A stretch of DNA of 64,000 nucleotides from Ariolimax columbianus (taxonomy: Eukaryota > Mollusca > Gastropoda > Stylommatophora > Arionidae). Of this stretch, positions 33,010 through 44,067 are shown in pieces; the stretch's first letter is position 1, and each line of letters starts with the position of its first letter. The notes under the pieces are model-generated. The model was given only the letters and a program-made list of their open reading frames with translations, did no database searches and was not told the origin of the DNA. The stretch is from positions 55,622,336 through 55,686,335 of the forward strand of contig JAVGWX010000013.1 of NCBI GenBank assembly GCA_036924085.1, in the 5' to 3' direction. The position numbers and the translations under genes were made by a program.

Positions 33010-33900
33010 CTCAGCAAATGGCACAGAGTATGGATGCTGATGGTTCCTGTAGCTTGCTGGTTGTACATTCTTGTGCTTCATTCTCTCACTCACCCTACTC
33101 CGCTCGAACCTCGTTTGATGTAAAAACGAGGCAGTCTGGGGATTGCTGCTTCATCTTTTGCAATTTCCTCATCCAACAGGCGGTCTTTGATTGATTTCAA
33201 AATGTCACCACTAACGTGCCCATGATGTGAGCTTGCGAAGCCAAGATGTCAGCTCTTTTGTTGCCCTGGACCCCAGCATGACCAAGACAGTATATTCATG
33301 TCAACCACTGGAAGTTTGAGACCTCAACAGCTGCTACCCTCGTACCTAAGCCATTCCTTCTGTACCTTTGGAAGTACAGCTTGCGTGTCTGTCCCAATGA
33401 CTGCCCTTGTTATAGAAGTTTCAGATATCCATTTCAGTGCTGAGGTCACTGCTTCCATCTCCATTTTCAAACTGGAGGCTGTTGACATGTACGCCCTACT
33501 GCGCTTGGCAATGACATGTCCTCTCACTCTAGGTGAGAAGCCCCAGTCTGATGTCCCACTGAGCAGCACTGATCCGTCTGTGTATATGACAGCATCACTA
33601 CCCTTCATGTTATCAGATCAGATGATTCACCTCGTGCTCTACTCTCCCACGTTGCCCCATTCTCTGCCTAAGGTTATGATGACTCTCTGATACTCTATCA
33701 TTCTATCACCAGTGTGGATCTATTCTTCCCCCTTATCTATCGTCTGCTGGGGTGGCATGTCCAATTGTTTTCTTTGCCTGTGCCATCCATGGCACCCCTC
33801 TCTTGATCCTTGATATCTTGATGTCTGAGATACTACTGTACAGAGAGTGCCACGGGTTTGTAAGTTCCGTATAAAATTGATGAAATTGTCAACACTAAAA
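33010..33900 (-). mobile_element. LINE-F: RNase H domain of another I-superfamily-like LINE
   Basis: The minus strand 33608-33324 reads DAVIYTDGSV, then SSLKMEMEAVTSALKWISE and AVIGTDTQAVLPKVQKEW: the first three acidic positions (D, E, D) of RNase H type I. Downstream in another frame is GHAGVQGNKRADILA, the His/Asp block. Stops interrupt it. It belongs to a lineage different from the element at 24929-27372. Confidence 0.82.
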
Positions 33901-34032
33901 AAATTTGACAATAAATTATTGAAATCAAGATAGTCAGGAAAAATAAATCACATAAACAAGCAAGCAATGCAAACCTTTAGTAGATTAGTCAAATCAGTAT
34001 CATTTACAGAGGAACTGTACTTTGTTTTGCAG

Positions 34033-34199
34033 GTAATCTTATCAAGTATGGAGTGACTGTTCGCACTGGAGATGTCCGATATGCAGGCACGGATGCTAAT
34101 GTTTATATCGTCATTCAAGGCACAAATGGAAAAACCAAGAAATTATTTATGGATGATGGCAATAATAACTTTGAGAAAGGAATGACTGAAGAATTTGAA
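34033..34199 (+). CDS. LOXHD1: LOXHD1-like gene exon: first part of PLAT domain 3
   Basis: A 167-base exon (acceptor TTTTGCAG, donor GAA|GTAAGC). With the G from 20637 it reads GNLIKYGVTVRTGDVRYAGT, then DANVYIVIQGTNGKTKKLF and FEKGMTEEFE. AGTDANVYIVIQG is the signature PLAT start. It ends in phase 0, and the exon at 38343 continues directly. A LINE-C copy begins only about 55-80 bases after the donor. Confidence 0.95.
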
Positions 34200-34254
34200 G
34201 TAAGCTGTTTTGTCAGAGATGTGTTGAATAACTAAATTGCTTTCCAGGGAAAGA

Positions 34255-35240
34255 AAAACAGGCTGGCAGTCCATGTTGATCAACCAGATGATGATATATA
34301 TATATCATCTGGTTGTAAGATTCTCTCAGTATGTCTCTCCATTTGACCCTATCCTCTGCAGTTCTCTTCATTGCAGCATAAGTTCGAACTTTAATGTCCA
34401 TGCATGCCTGAGATGTAAAGGTGAGTCTTGATCGCCCCTGTCCTCTCTTTCCTTGAACCTTGCCCTCTAGTATCTTCTGTAGAAGACTTTCATGTCTCAT
34501 ATTGTGACCCAGCCAACTCAACCAACGTTTTTGTATCATATGCAATATTTGTCATTGTGCGCTCATGTCAATGAGTACATTGTCATTGGATCTTCTTTCT
34601 GCCCAACTCACTCTTTCCATTCTACGGTAGCACCACATTTCAAACGCTTCCAAGCTTTTTTCATCCTTCTTTGCCAAAATCCATGTTTCACACCCATACA
34701 GTGCTATTGGCCATATATCAGTGGCAATTATTCTTCTTTTCCTCAGTTCTATCCTGATATTCTTTGAGGTTAACAATTTCTGTTTTTCTCTTAAGCCCTT
34801 TTTTGCCATTGCAATCCTTGTCTTAATTTCTGTTTCATTGCGAGGATCTTCTGTTATGGTTTGCTCCAAATATGTAAACTTCTGTACTTGTTCAATTATT
34901 TCTCCATCGATGGATATATTTATGTGCTTATGTTGCTTAGATATTACCAAAGTCTTTGTCTTCGATGTGTTTATTTTCATGCCAAAATCTTTGGCAGTGC
35001 TATTATTAAGTGAGTGCCCTTCTCTGCTCATCCACAGAGTTGTCCACTTATACCGGTGGTTACTCGGTCTACAAGGTTGCGTTAGCTGCACCTATGCGTT
35101 GCCCTATTTCTACCACTTAGAAGAAGCATATAGGAGTTTCTCTCCAACCAGTTTAAATTCTCCAGTCCTTTTTGTACAATGTAACAAGCGGATTCTTGCA
35201 GCCATATTCTGGGGCAGCAGTTGATAGTTGATATGTATAT
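34255..35240 (-). mobile_element. LINE-C, 3' half
   Basis: Two minus-strand frames read in order MKINTSKTKTLVISKQ, IALYGCETWILAKKDEKSLE, AFEMWCYRRMERVSW, MIQKRWLSWLGHNMRHESLL, LEGKVQGKRGQGR and AEDRVKWRDILRESYN. This is the RT C-terminus of LINE-C and its best preserved copy in the window. The 3' end meets a short + strand copy of the same terminus, forming the hairpin at 34281-34315. Confidence 0.88.
34281..34315. repeat. Inverted repeat (12-bp arms) at the LINE-C 3' end
   Basis: CAACCAGATGAT and ATCATCTGGTTG are perfect reverse complements separated by 11 A/T-rich bases. The arms are the LINE-C terminal word in opposite orientations. Confidence 0.9.
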
Positions 35241-35489
35241 ATCTTGTGATCGCTAAGTAAGAAACCGCGACATCATATTGGAGAAATCGTGATGTCATGG
35301 TACTCCCTAGCTACCGCCGTTCATGAAGACAAAATGTTGTAATTCTCAACAAACGTAGATACTTATGCAAGCATCATTTTTCAGAACGACAAAGGACACA
35401 TTAAAAAAAGCGTTTCACACTGTCACGACACACATACATATATTTATATATATATACGCACACACTTATACATGACAGTTCTCACATTT

Positions 35490-36910
35490 ATAATGTCCTG
35501 TGCAAGAGGATCAGAAGATCTGTAACAACACAGACTGGCTAAAAGCATGGAAGATATTTATATATATTCCTTTCCCAAAGAAAGGCAACCTAAAACTGTG
35601 CACAAATTACCACACTATTATGCTAATACGCCAGACTAGCAAGATCCTCTTGCGGAACATATTGAATAGCATATTGAATAACATAGAAAGAAAATTTGAA
35701 TGTGAAATCCATGAAGTGCAAGCAAGCTTCGGAAAAGACAGAGGGACCAGAGATCACATATTTAATGTGAGGAACACTTATGAAAAAGGTAGAGAGTATA
35801 AAGTAGATCTGTATACTTGCTTTATCAATTACACCAAGGCCTTTGATTGCCTAAAGCATCAGAAACTGTGGAAAAATCATGAAAGATATGGGGTTTCTCC
35901 TACATCTAATCGAATCATTATATCAGGAACAACAAGCTGCTATCAGAGTATCTGGTGAAACATCAGATTGGTTTGAAGTAGAAACGGGAGTAAGGAAGGG
36001 AAGTATCCTCTTCGCATACCTGTTCAACATTTATGCAGGGTGCGTAATGAGGAATGGCAAAAAGGAAGAGCATATAAAAAGTTATGCCCCCTTTACAATC
36101 GACGGATACAAGATCCCAGAGCTTAAGATATGTAGATGATACCATGATACTATCAAACAGTGCAGAGGGGTTAGAGCAGCTAATTGCAACTGAAAGCAGA
36201 TGCAGGGAAGATCAAAATCTTTTTTGCAAACATAAACAAAACAAAGATAATGACCACCAACAAAACAAGAAGTCAACATCAATTCAAACTCAGGGTTGTG
36301 GAAATAGAACAGGTCACTAACTTTGATTATCTGGGCTCCAGAATTGACAACAATGGTGACTGCTCAAAGAAAATAAGAAAGAGATTGGAAATGGCAATGC
36401 AGAGACTACACAACCTGAGGAAACTATGGCAGATTACCAGCAAACCAACTAAAGTGAAATTTAAAGAACCTGTGTTTTTCCCATGGCAGCATGCGGCTGT
36501 AAAACAATGAGCAGTTAGCCAAACCTCAAAGAAGAGAAATAGTCTTTAGAGTTGAAATGTTATAGAAAGGAATATACAGAATAGCATGGACCAAAAAAAA
36601 GAAGAATGCAGACATTCCACAAGAGTTTGGCATAGAGAAGACCTGATTCATAAATTCCATCATGAACAGAAAATAAAAATACTTTGACCACATCATAATT
36701 CACAGCGGTCTTGAGGGAACGATAATGGAAGGTATGGTGCCGGGCAAGAAAGGCGAGGGCAGACCGAGAAGGCGATGACACAAAGATGTCAAAAAATGCT
36801 TGGGCATGACTCTGGAGCAGACTGGAGATTTGGCAACAGATCGAGTTTCTTTCAGACAGGCTATGATGGGAGTGATGTTCTGCAAAGGACATGCTACATG
36901 ATGATGTTAT
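35490..36910 (+). mobile_element. LINE-D, nearly full RT span, decayed
   Basis: Motifs in order: LKLCTNYHTIMLI, VQASFGKDRGTRDHIFNVR, CFINYTKAFDCLKHQKLW (motif A), EVETGVRKGSILFAYLFNIY (motif B), RYVDDTMILSNSAEGLEQL (YVDD, motif C), FDYLGSRIDNNGDCSKKI. The C-terminal end, KCLGMTLEQTGDLATDRVSF in a shifted frame, is followed by TGATGATG. There are a few stops and shifts. It lies in the intron between the 34033 and 38343 exons. Confidence 0.88.
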
Positions 36911-37064
36911 ATATATTTGCATGCACGCACGCACAGCACAAGGTTAAGTTTGTAAGTAGGTCATAAACTGATATGGGATAGCTGAAAAATGTAGAAGGTG
37001 GTTCTAAAGGTGTCATTAGGTTGCAGCAACATCCAGCTTTGAGATTACTGCACAGCTAAGATAC

Positions 37065-37305
37065 AAAATGGCGTTCGTGCTCATAGAGTGTACATTCAAA
37101 GGACAGCGTGCTGTTGCGTGTATTTGGAGGGGCAAAAAGACTTTCTGCCAAGGATATTAATTTAAAAAATGCTTTTTCTTTGGGGTGAGAAGTATTTGTC
37201 ACGTAAAATGTAGCATAACAGGATCGATAAATTTTCTCGTAGACGCTCACAAATTGCTGATGAAGCCCGACCTGGTCTTCCTGTTCAGATTGCAACCGAA
37301 ACATC
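37065..37305 (+). mobile_element. mariner-like transposase, N-terminal helix-turn-helix fragment
   Basis: It begins ATGGCGTTCGTGCTCATAGA and reads MAFVLIECTF, then GLSAKDI and DKFSRRRSQIADEARPGLPV with frame breaks, as in the N-terminal DNA-binding part of one mariner lineage. Nothing of the catalytic part follows. It is not the lineage at 44068-45122. Confidence 0.75.
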
Positions 37306-37431
37306 TGTATAATGGATGAGGGAGATCATGTGAACAAACAGATGAGTAGTGATAGTGTTACAACTGCAATAGGCTGTCTGTTTGGTTTGGCCTACAGCAT
37401 AATGCAGGATCAACAATAAGACCTGCAAAAA

Positions 37432-37450
37432 TGGGGGGGGGGGGGGGGGG
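37432..37450. repeat. Poly-G run
   Basis: About 19 consecutive G. Confidence 0.9.
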
Positions 37451-37499
37451 ATGGGAAGAAAGACATCTACATCAAATTGAAGGATGTACATGAAATTTA

Positions 37500-38340
37500 T
37501 ATCTCATTAGCCATTGGACAATAAGGACACAGAAGTTGTTTTCTAGCAGAAGTTGCTTCCTAATTCAAAGTGGAGCTGGCACGAAGGCACTAAAAACAAC
37601 TTCAATACACAATTGGAAAAATGAAGACCATGCTGGAGACACAATAGTTTTCCTCACAGATTCCCTATAATAGTCCTAAGAAATCACAATAACGCATAAT
37701 TAGTCTATCAGAAGCACTCATGGAGACTAGCTATACATTTAGCAGAATAAAAATACAATGGCATCCTGTCCACTACAAAGTACAAAGAAATAAAATGAAA
37801 GGCAGCTAAGCAAGCCAAAGAGTGAGAAAACAATCCAAATTGAAAACAGGGCAACAAATAAAGAAATTAAAACAATGATGACAAATAAACTCAGAGACAA
37901 AGTGTAAGAGTGGTAAGAGAACACCAAATGTCTGATACAGAAGAGGCATACTACTCTTTCCAATTGACAACATGTCAACTGGCTAACTGCTTACATCAAC
38001 ATAATCTGTTCAACAAATTGACAATTGAAAAACAGACATCTGCTCATGTGGATATGTTCAATAAACATTATGACATGATCTCTAATCCAGTTAACTCCAT
38101 GGAAGGGATAGAGTGACAACACGACCCTCTCCAACTCAGTTAAGTTATAAGCTGCATGGTGAAGAGAGAAACCAAATTTATGAGGGAGATGCATGTGTTA
38201 ATTTGAGAGCAAATGAAGAAGACTTGTGTGCTTGTTTCCTGCAGTTGTAATTATTTCCCAGTATTTTTATGTTGTCATTACAAGACACCTGCATATGGAA
38301 ATGGTATAAGTATTTCTCTCCTGATATATTTTGCATTCAC
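37500..38340. other. Intron sequence, nothing recognised
   Basis: AT-rich. The minus-strand frame 37978-37739 is hydrophobic low complexity and not taken as a gene. Confidence 0.45.
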
Positions 38341-38342
38341 AG

Positions 38343-38429
38343 CTTGAGGCATTCAATACAGGGCCTGTAACAAACATTCACATTGGCCATGACAACACAG
38401 GTCCTGGATCAGGCTGGTATTGTGAAGAT
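38343..38429 (+). CDS. LOXHD1: LOXHD1-like gene exon: PLAT domain 3 core motif
   Basis: An 87-base, 29-codon phase 0/0 exon between TTCACAG and GAT|GTAAGA. It reads LEAFNTGPVTNIHIGHDNTG, then PGSGWYCED. IHIGHDNTGPGSGW is the most conserved stretch of PLAT domains, complete with His-Asp-Asn, which the other two domains here have lost. It joins EEFE at 34199 and VTVKRY at 45152 without a frame change. Confidence 0.95.
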
Positions 38430-38680
38430 GTAAGAGTTCTGGTCTTATTTGTGTTGCAATCGTATGACTTTGCTTTAGAATTACATTTTGCCTTTGTTAT
38501 TTACCAAGATTAACAATGCATGTCATCATCATCAAGTGCAATGCTGACTGGAAAAGATAATCATTGTCCTCCAAATCTTTCTCTCTCTGATGCTGTATAC
38601 TTTGTTTATTATTTGTTTGAGCTAAATATTGCTTTCTGTTTATTATTTTGTTGGTTTACAGTATAAACTGCTTGACTGAT

Positions 38681-38775
38681 TTTTCTTCTTCTTCTGTGTT
38701 TGTTCTGAAAAGGACGTTGTGTGGCAGTTTACATTGAGGCTGCCTTATATGCGCCTTTTGATCTGACACATCTAG
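38681..38775 (-). mobile_element. SINE-like 3' body fragment (GAA-tail family)
   Basis: The + strand reads TTCTTCTTCTGTGTTTGTTC (the inverted GAA tail), then GTTGTGTGGCAGTTTAC and GCGCCTTTTGATCTGACACA: the reverse of the 3' module at 21755-22055, truncated. Confidence 0.65.
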
Positions 38776-38821
38776 TTTCAACTAGAATTTTTTGGTTCTG
38801 GACTTGCCATCCCATTGTATT

Positions 38822-38957
38822 CCCTATTCACTATACACTATTCACTATTCCCTATTCACTATACACTATTCACTATTCCCTATTCACTATACACTATTCA
38901 CTATTCCCTATTCACTATACACTATTCACTATTCCCTATTCACTATACACTATTCAG
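38822..38957. repeat. 28-bp minisatellite
   Basis: Almost five copies of CCCTATTCACTATACACTAT plus TCACTATT. The unit is itself built of CACTAT words, so it arose from a shorter repeat. Confidence 0.94.
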
Positions 38958-38984
38958 CCTGTTTCCAGAGCCACTGCTTAGAGG

Positions 38985-39148
38985 CAGAATATGGCCTTGG
39001 TCAGCACTGGTTTGCTGACGCTGATGCAAGCAGCCAGCTATGAGTTGCTGACTGCTGTCAGTTCATTCACTGTGCTGCTGTCAGTTCATTCACTGTGCTG
39101 CTGTCAGTTCATTCACTGTGCTGCTGTCAGTTCATTAACTGTGCTGCC
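38985..39148. repeat. Dispersed repeat copy 2 and a 23-bp array
   Basis: The first 75 bases repeat the 7490-7590 element (GATGCAAGCAGCCAGCTATG). Its end then expands into four 23-base copies of GTTCATTCACTGTGCTGCTG plus TCA (39061, 39084, 39107, 39130). Confidence 0.8.
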
Positions 39149-39955
39149 AACTGATTAAATATATTGCATCCATATAGCACAAAGGTTCTCTGCATGAGCC
39201 ACTCTAAATATGAGTTGTTACAATTTATCCTGTGTTTAACACAGTTTTTCTATTATAGTCTTACTAAGATTCATTTACTTGTGTGCATCTCACCTTTCAC
39301 TGACACATAGTATTTTCTTTCCATTTATGTATCTGTTAAAAGTTTTTTTTGGTATGATACAAAATAGAGTAGCTGGTCACATATGCTCACGCTATCTTAT
39401 TCACTAGGTACGAATTGCCTGGCTGAGAACTTTAGTTCTGTTCTTTGCTCCCTGATGTGGGCCTCAAAAACTACTGAAAAGATTAATTATGTCAGTATAT
39501 GATGTTTTATCTTTGTTTGTTTTCTAACTTTTGCTTTTCTGTTTTATTCATTGTTTTTACTTGTTTGTCATCTAAATATTATTTGAAATGATTGTTGTTG
39601 AATTTAGTTTACTTGGAGTTCCTATCATTTAAATAATTTGGACTTACAAATAAGTGAAATTGCAGTTGTCACTAATATGTCAGTTACAAACCATTGATGA
39701 CAATCAGTATTTATTAAAACTTGGAGCAGCGGTTCTTAACCTGTGGTCCGTGGACCCCAAGTGGTCCACAAGGTCCTCACAGGGGGTCTGCGAAGGCTTG
39801 AAGAAATGTTATGAGCTTTTACATTTAAAATCAAAAGATAAATAGAAAGAAATAAAAAATAGATAGACAGAAACAAGGACAAATTTAGCAAAAGTTAGTT
39901 TAGACAACTTTCACACAATTAGATAAATGCTGATTAAAAAAAGTGGGAATGTGAG
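39149..39955. other. Intron sequence, nothing recognised
   Basis: AT-rich with no supported feature. The short frame at 39654-39845 includes TGTGGTCCGTGGACC-type words seen in hAT borders, but this is not firm. Confidence 0.4.
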
Positions 39956-40345
39956 CAGGTAAGGCAGGTGACCAGACATGACAGCAGGACTGTCATACGT
40001 GATTGCAGACTTTTGAAAACACCACCACTGAGCTGAAAATAAAGAACATGACTCAAAAAAGCACCAATCTTTTCAAAAGTAAGAAGCGGAAGCTTTGGAA
40101 AAGTAAGAAAATGATCAAAAAGACTTCAGCTGGTTGTAACAATGAAAATATAGTGATGACCTAATTTGAAGCTGCTTAACTAGCAGCAAGAATAAGAAAA
40201 CCACACAAAATAGCTGGAGAACTTATATTCCCCCAGCTGCAAAAATCATGGTTTCTGCTTTGATCAATGAGAAAAGGGCATTTTCCGAATAATTTTTTCA
40301 AATGACACAGTTAAGAAGCGAATCGATGGATTGTCAGCCAATATC

Positions 40346-41746
40346 TTCTTCTTCTTCGTTCATCCTCAGATCAAGGTTCCGGTTACTCTTACAAAGGACA
40401 CCGTTGTTTGTAAGGCTGTTTCATCTCCATACAGCTTCTGTCTCACGAGGCCAGCATTGTTCTCTCTTTTCCTGCGTAAGCCTGCAGCTTTGTAGGATGT
40501 GTTCCACGGTCATGATATGCTCCCCACATGGGCACCTGCCATCTGTCCCAATCCTCATTTTGTTGTAAAGATGACTCTTAAGTCTGTTATGCCCAGTTCT
40601 CAGTCTGAAGTTGATGACTTGCTCTTCTCTAGTTAAGTTATAGTAGATGTCTTCTTTTCGGAAGTCGGGGTGTTGATCAGCCCATTTTCCCCTGAAGTTG
40701 GCCTCATTATATGTGATACTCAGGTCTGTTTGTGGGGATGCTCCTCCACTCTTTGCTAGTTTGTCTGCACAGCTTCATTGCCTTCAATATTGCAGTGGGA
40801 TGGGATCCACTGTATGACCAACCTTGAGTGTTCTGCTGAGAGCTGTGTCAGGGAGAACATACATTGCTCAAGATCTGTATCTTTGGGTTGTTTTAGCGCT
40901 GCTATTACTGACGCAGCATCAGTCAGGAATACTATGTTTTCTTGGTGGATATCTTTATCTTGGATTACAAGCTCAGCTGCAGCCTTCAGTGCCTCTGCTT
41001 CTGCATGGAAATTACTGGAATATGTTCCCGTAGTGAAAACTCAAGTTTTTTCTTCTCTATTCCTTAGTCTGTAATTGACCCCTCCACCTCCATTGGATGT
41101 GGCTTTGTTAGATGAGCCATCTGTATATACGTGTGTCCATGTTTCTGGTGGGTATACTCTCCTAAGATATTCTTCTGTGATAAATTTCCTTTCTAAATCT
41201 GTCTGAGTTCCCTTTTTCCCTATTCCCTCTATGGTTTCTACCATCTCAGGGGACTTGGCTTTTTTGGGATGTTCATTTTAGATCTTTAACCACTGCCTGG
41301 CTTATGATTTGGTCTGCTCTTGCAAGTTCTTTTGTTTTTTATATGAAGTGGTTTCTCTTTAATCTCCCTCTTCCCATGCGATTTATCCTGTCATATATTG
41401 GGTGATCAGGCATTCGTTTGAACTTCTCCCCTGCTGGAGTGTTTTTTGGTCTCTGCGCATCTCCATACTATCGATTCGTGTGATGTTCTCCATTGCATTT
41501 ATTGGCGTTGTTCTCATAGCTCCAGTGATGATACGCATACCTTGGTTTTGGGGTGTATTTATTTTGTGAAAGTTATTCTTTGTTGCTGTGGACCATGCTG
41601 CTATCCCGTATTCTAGCGCTGGTCTCACATAACCTGTGTTTCTTTAGTGTGCCCATGTCAGCTCCCCATGTTGTGTCTTCCTCATTATCGCCATTCTGGT
41701 CTTAGCTTTGTTGGTGGCTTTTTTTATCTGGTTTTGTCCATGTCAA
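40346..41746 (-). mobile_element. I/Nimb-like LINE, second copy, decayed, inside the hAT relic
   Basis: Minus-strand pieces match the 24929-27372 element in order: ALEYGIAAWSTATKNNFHKI, then TWTHVYTDGSSNKATSNGGG (RNase H start), then a C-terminal Cys/His part near 40530. The 3' end is the same TTC-rich tail (GAA on the element strand). Both flanks carry AGCCAATATC (40336-40345 and 41747-41756), a 10-bp target-site duplication in the hAT frame. Confidence 0.88.
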
Positions 41747-42499
41747 AGCCAATATCAAGGATCAGTTATTAGAAACAGTTCACATAACCGCCTATGTTGC
41801 TCTGCAACTGGTCGAAAGCAGACATAACATTGTGCAACGTTAGATATGAGCTACAGAAAAATATTTTAGAAGACTTACTGTTTATCTCCTCCTTTATGCG
41901 CACTACGGCTGAAGAAGTATTTAACAGCTTAAATGAGTTTATTACACACCAAGACTTGAATTGGTTGAAATCATTGGAATTAGCACAGAAGAAGCACATG
42001 CAATGTCTGGAATCTTCCTGGATTTGTAGCACGAATTAAGAAAATCTTAATGTCAATGACTGGTACCATTGCTGGATACATAGGGAAGAATTAGTTTCTA
42101 AGAAGACACTAAAAGAATTAAAAACAGACCTTGAATGATTCAGTCAAAATTGTCAATTATTTAAAAAGCAAATCGCATGGTTCAAGACTTTTTCAGCAGC
42201 TTTGCAAAGATATGAAAATTGAACATCATCAACTTTTATTACATTATAAAGTTTGCTGGCTATTACAAAGTAAAGTTTTGAATTGTTTTGCGGAATTGAG
42301 AGACGAAGAAAGAATATTTCTCATAGAGTAGCAATTTCACATCAGCGATTGCTTAAAATATTTTTATTTTGGTCAGTAAAATGTTTGTCAGATATCTTCA
42401 CTCATTTAGATATGCTCAACTTAAATCTTCAAGGAGAAGAAGTTACAGTTTTTCAAGTTGAAGACAATGATAAAAAATTAGGAATTGGGGTATCGTCGT

Positions 42500-42600
42500 C
42501 TCATCATCATCATCATCTGTCCCGTAACTTAGAAGGTCGTTGAGGCTCCGTTATTGTAGTTTGTAGTACCAGCTCCTGCTTTACAACAATGGTGTGTCTT
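42500..42600 (-). mobile_element. LINE-E 3' end with (GAT)n tail
   Basis: The inverted terminus ATCATCATCATCATCTGTCC, then CGTAACTTAGAAGGTCGTTG, matches the end of the + strand copy at 23580-23860. The rest of the insertion (to about 43050) has no recognised coding part. Confidence 0.7.
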
Positions 42601-43054
42601 GGGCCGCTACACACCTGATGGAGCCCATCTCTCTCCAGGTGGCAGTTCATTATAGTTGTCTAAATTTCATACAACAAAGCTGACCGTCTTCAGCTAGGGC
42701 GAAGGGCGCCAACCTTGTAAAGTTCAGCCATATGAACTAGATCGTGAAATATGACACATGTTTAAGCATAGTGCTATTTACTATTCATATAGCAAATGTC
42801 CATTCCAGAATAATTGGACGAAAGAAAACACATAAAACGAACGAATTAACCAATCCAAATGGAAAACAACAACACGTTTCAATGAGCACAAGTGTAAGTC
42901 GTCGACTAGTGTGAATTCCCGGAAAATCCATGGTCTGGCAGTATCTATAATGAACAAACAGAAAAGCAATGTAGACCCACAGCCAGTTATGGCGCCAAAT
43001 TTGCTGCTCTAAATCGTCATCTATTGAATCATAAATATGAGACATTTCCAAACC

Positions 43055-43340
43055 TTACAAATATTCTGGGTTCCACCAACAAAAAGTTGTCTGAGTAAGT
43101 AAGACCCTTGTCACAAATATTCTGGGTTCCACCAAGAAAAAGTTGTCTGAGTAAGTAAGACCCTTGTCACAAATATTCTGGGTTCCACCAACAAAAAGTT
43201 GTCTGAGTAAGTAAGACCCTTGTCACAAATATTCTGGGTTCCACCAAGAAAAAGTTGTCTGAGTAAGTAAGACCCTTGTCACAAATATTCTGGGTTCCAC
43301 CAACAAAAAGTTGTCTGAGTAAGTAAGACCCTTGTCACAT
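43055..43340. repeat. 56-bp minisatellite, alternating dimer
   Basis: Five copies of a unit containing ATTCTGGGTTCCACCAA. Successive copies alternate CCAACAAAAAG and CCAAGAAAAAG, so the real repeat period is probably a 112-base dimer. Confidence 0.94.
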
Positions 43341-43745
43341 GACATTTGAAAGATTTGCAACAGTTTCAAAGAATCTGTTCTTGTTCCTGATGCAAGCTAA
43401 AACTAGATTAGAGATTCATTTTCATTTAATGTGTATGTAGTAAGAAAGGGGCTTACAGCAGCAGAGGATTACAAGCTCATAGATATATCCACGGATGGTG
43501 GTTCTCTGAAATTATAGCTCAAGGAAAAGGCCTTTGAATAAAATCTGAGCTCATTCACAAACAGATTTTTGTAAACTATCAAAAAGGCTTTGAAAATATT
43601 GATGCTTTTTGTATCATTGTTTACTATTGTAATCACACAGATAGTTCATTCTGGAACATTTTCATATGTGAAATATTTGTAGGAATCCGCAGCAACAAAA
43701 GATATTTAAAGGTGGCCCACGTTAATGAAAAAGTTAAGAACCTTT

Positions 43746-44030
43746 AACTAAGAGGATATAGTTTAGAGAATTTAGCTTAAAGAATAACAAAAGGTATGAG
43801 ACTGTCAATGGAGGCTATGTTTCTGTAGGACTGAAAGATTAAGGAGAGAAATTGTATAGCTTGCTAATATAAAGGTGCATTAGTTTTATTACTGCAAATA
43901 TACACTTTTAAGTGTAATAGTTTTGGATATAAATATATAAATGCAACCCATTAATACATGTTTTTAATTTTGTAAAACAACTTAGTGTTATTTTACTTCA
44001 TACATAAATGATCTGACCAAAGAACATTTG
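43746..44030. other. AT-rich spacer
   Basis: No recognised feature between the hAT relic and the duplicated acceptor segment. Confidence 0.4.
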
Positions 44031-44062
44031 TTCATACAATGGAAAATATCTAACAGGTGACT
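44031..44062 (+). promoter_or_regulatory. Duplicate of the exon 45152 splice-acceptor region (decoy acceptor)
   Basis: TTCATACAATGGAAAATATC, then TAACAGGTGACT, matches 45126-45157 at 29 of 32 positions. The real acceptor (TTTAACAG|GTGACT) is at 45151/45152. This copy has CTAACAG|GTGACT at 44056/44057, and a transcript using it would meet TGA after VTRYI. The mariner lies between the two copies. Confidence 0.8.
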
Positions 44063-44067
44063 AGATA

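Larger units (their letters stand above)
39960..43745 (+). mobile_element. hAT transposase relic (ZBED5/SCAND3-like), interrupted by later insertions
   Basis: In frames with stops, pieces read ACKI-type words as AAKIMVSALINEKRAFSE, then a segment that continues across the LINE at 40346-41746. Next come MNDSVKIVNYLKSKSHGSRL, FQQLCKDMKIEHHQLLLHYK and VCWLLQSKVLNCFAELRDEE at 42131-42325, close to the 'LCxxMxxEHxxLLLHTEVRWL' block of this transposase group, and finally IDISTDGGSLKL near 43480. Insertions: an I/Nimb-like LINE (40346-41746), a LINE-E end (42500-42600) and unassigned sequence with the 56-bp array (43055-43340). It is long dead. Confidence 0.75.
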
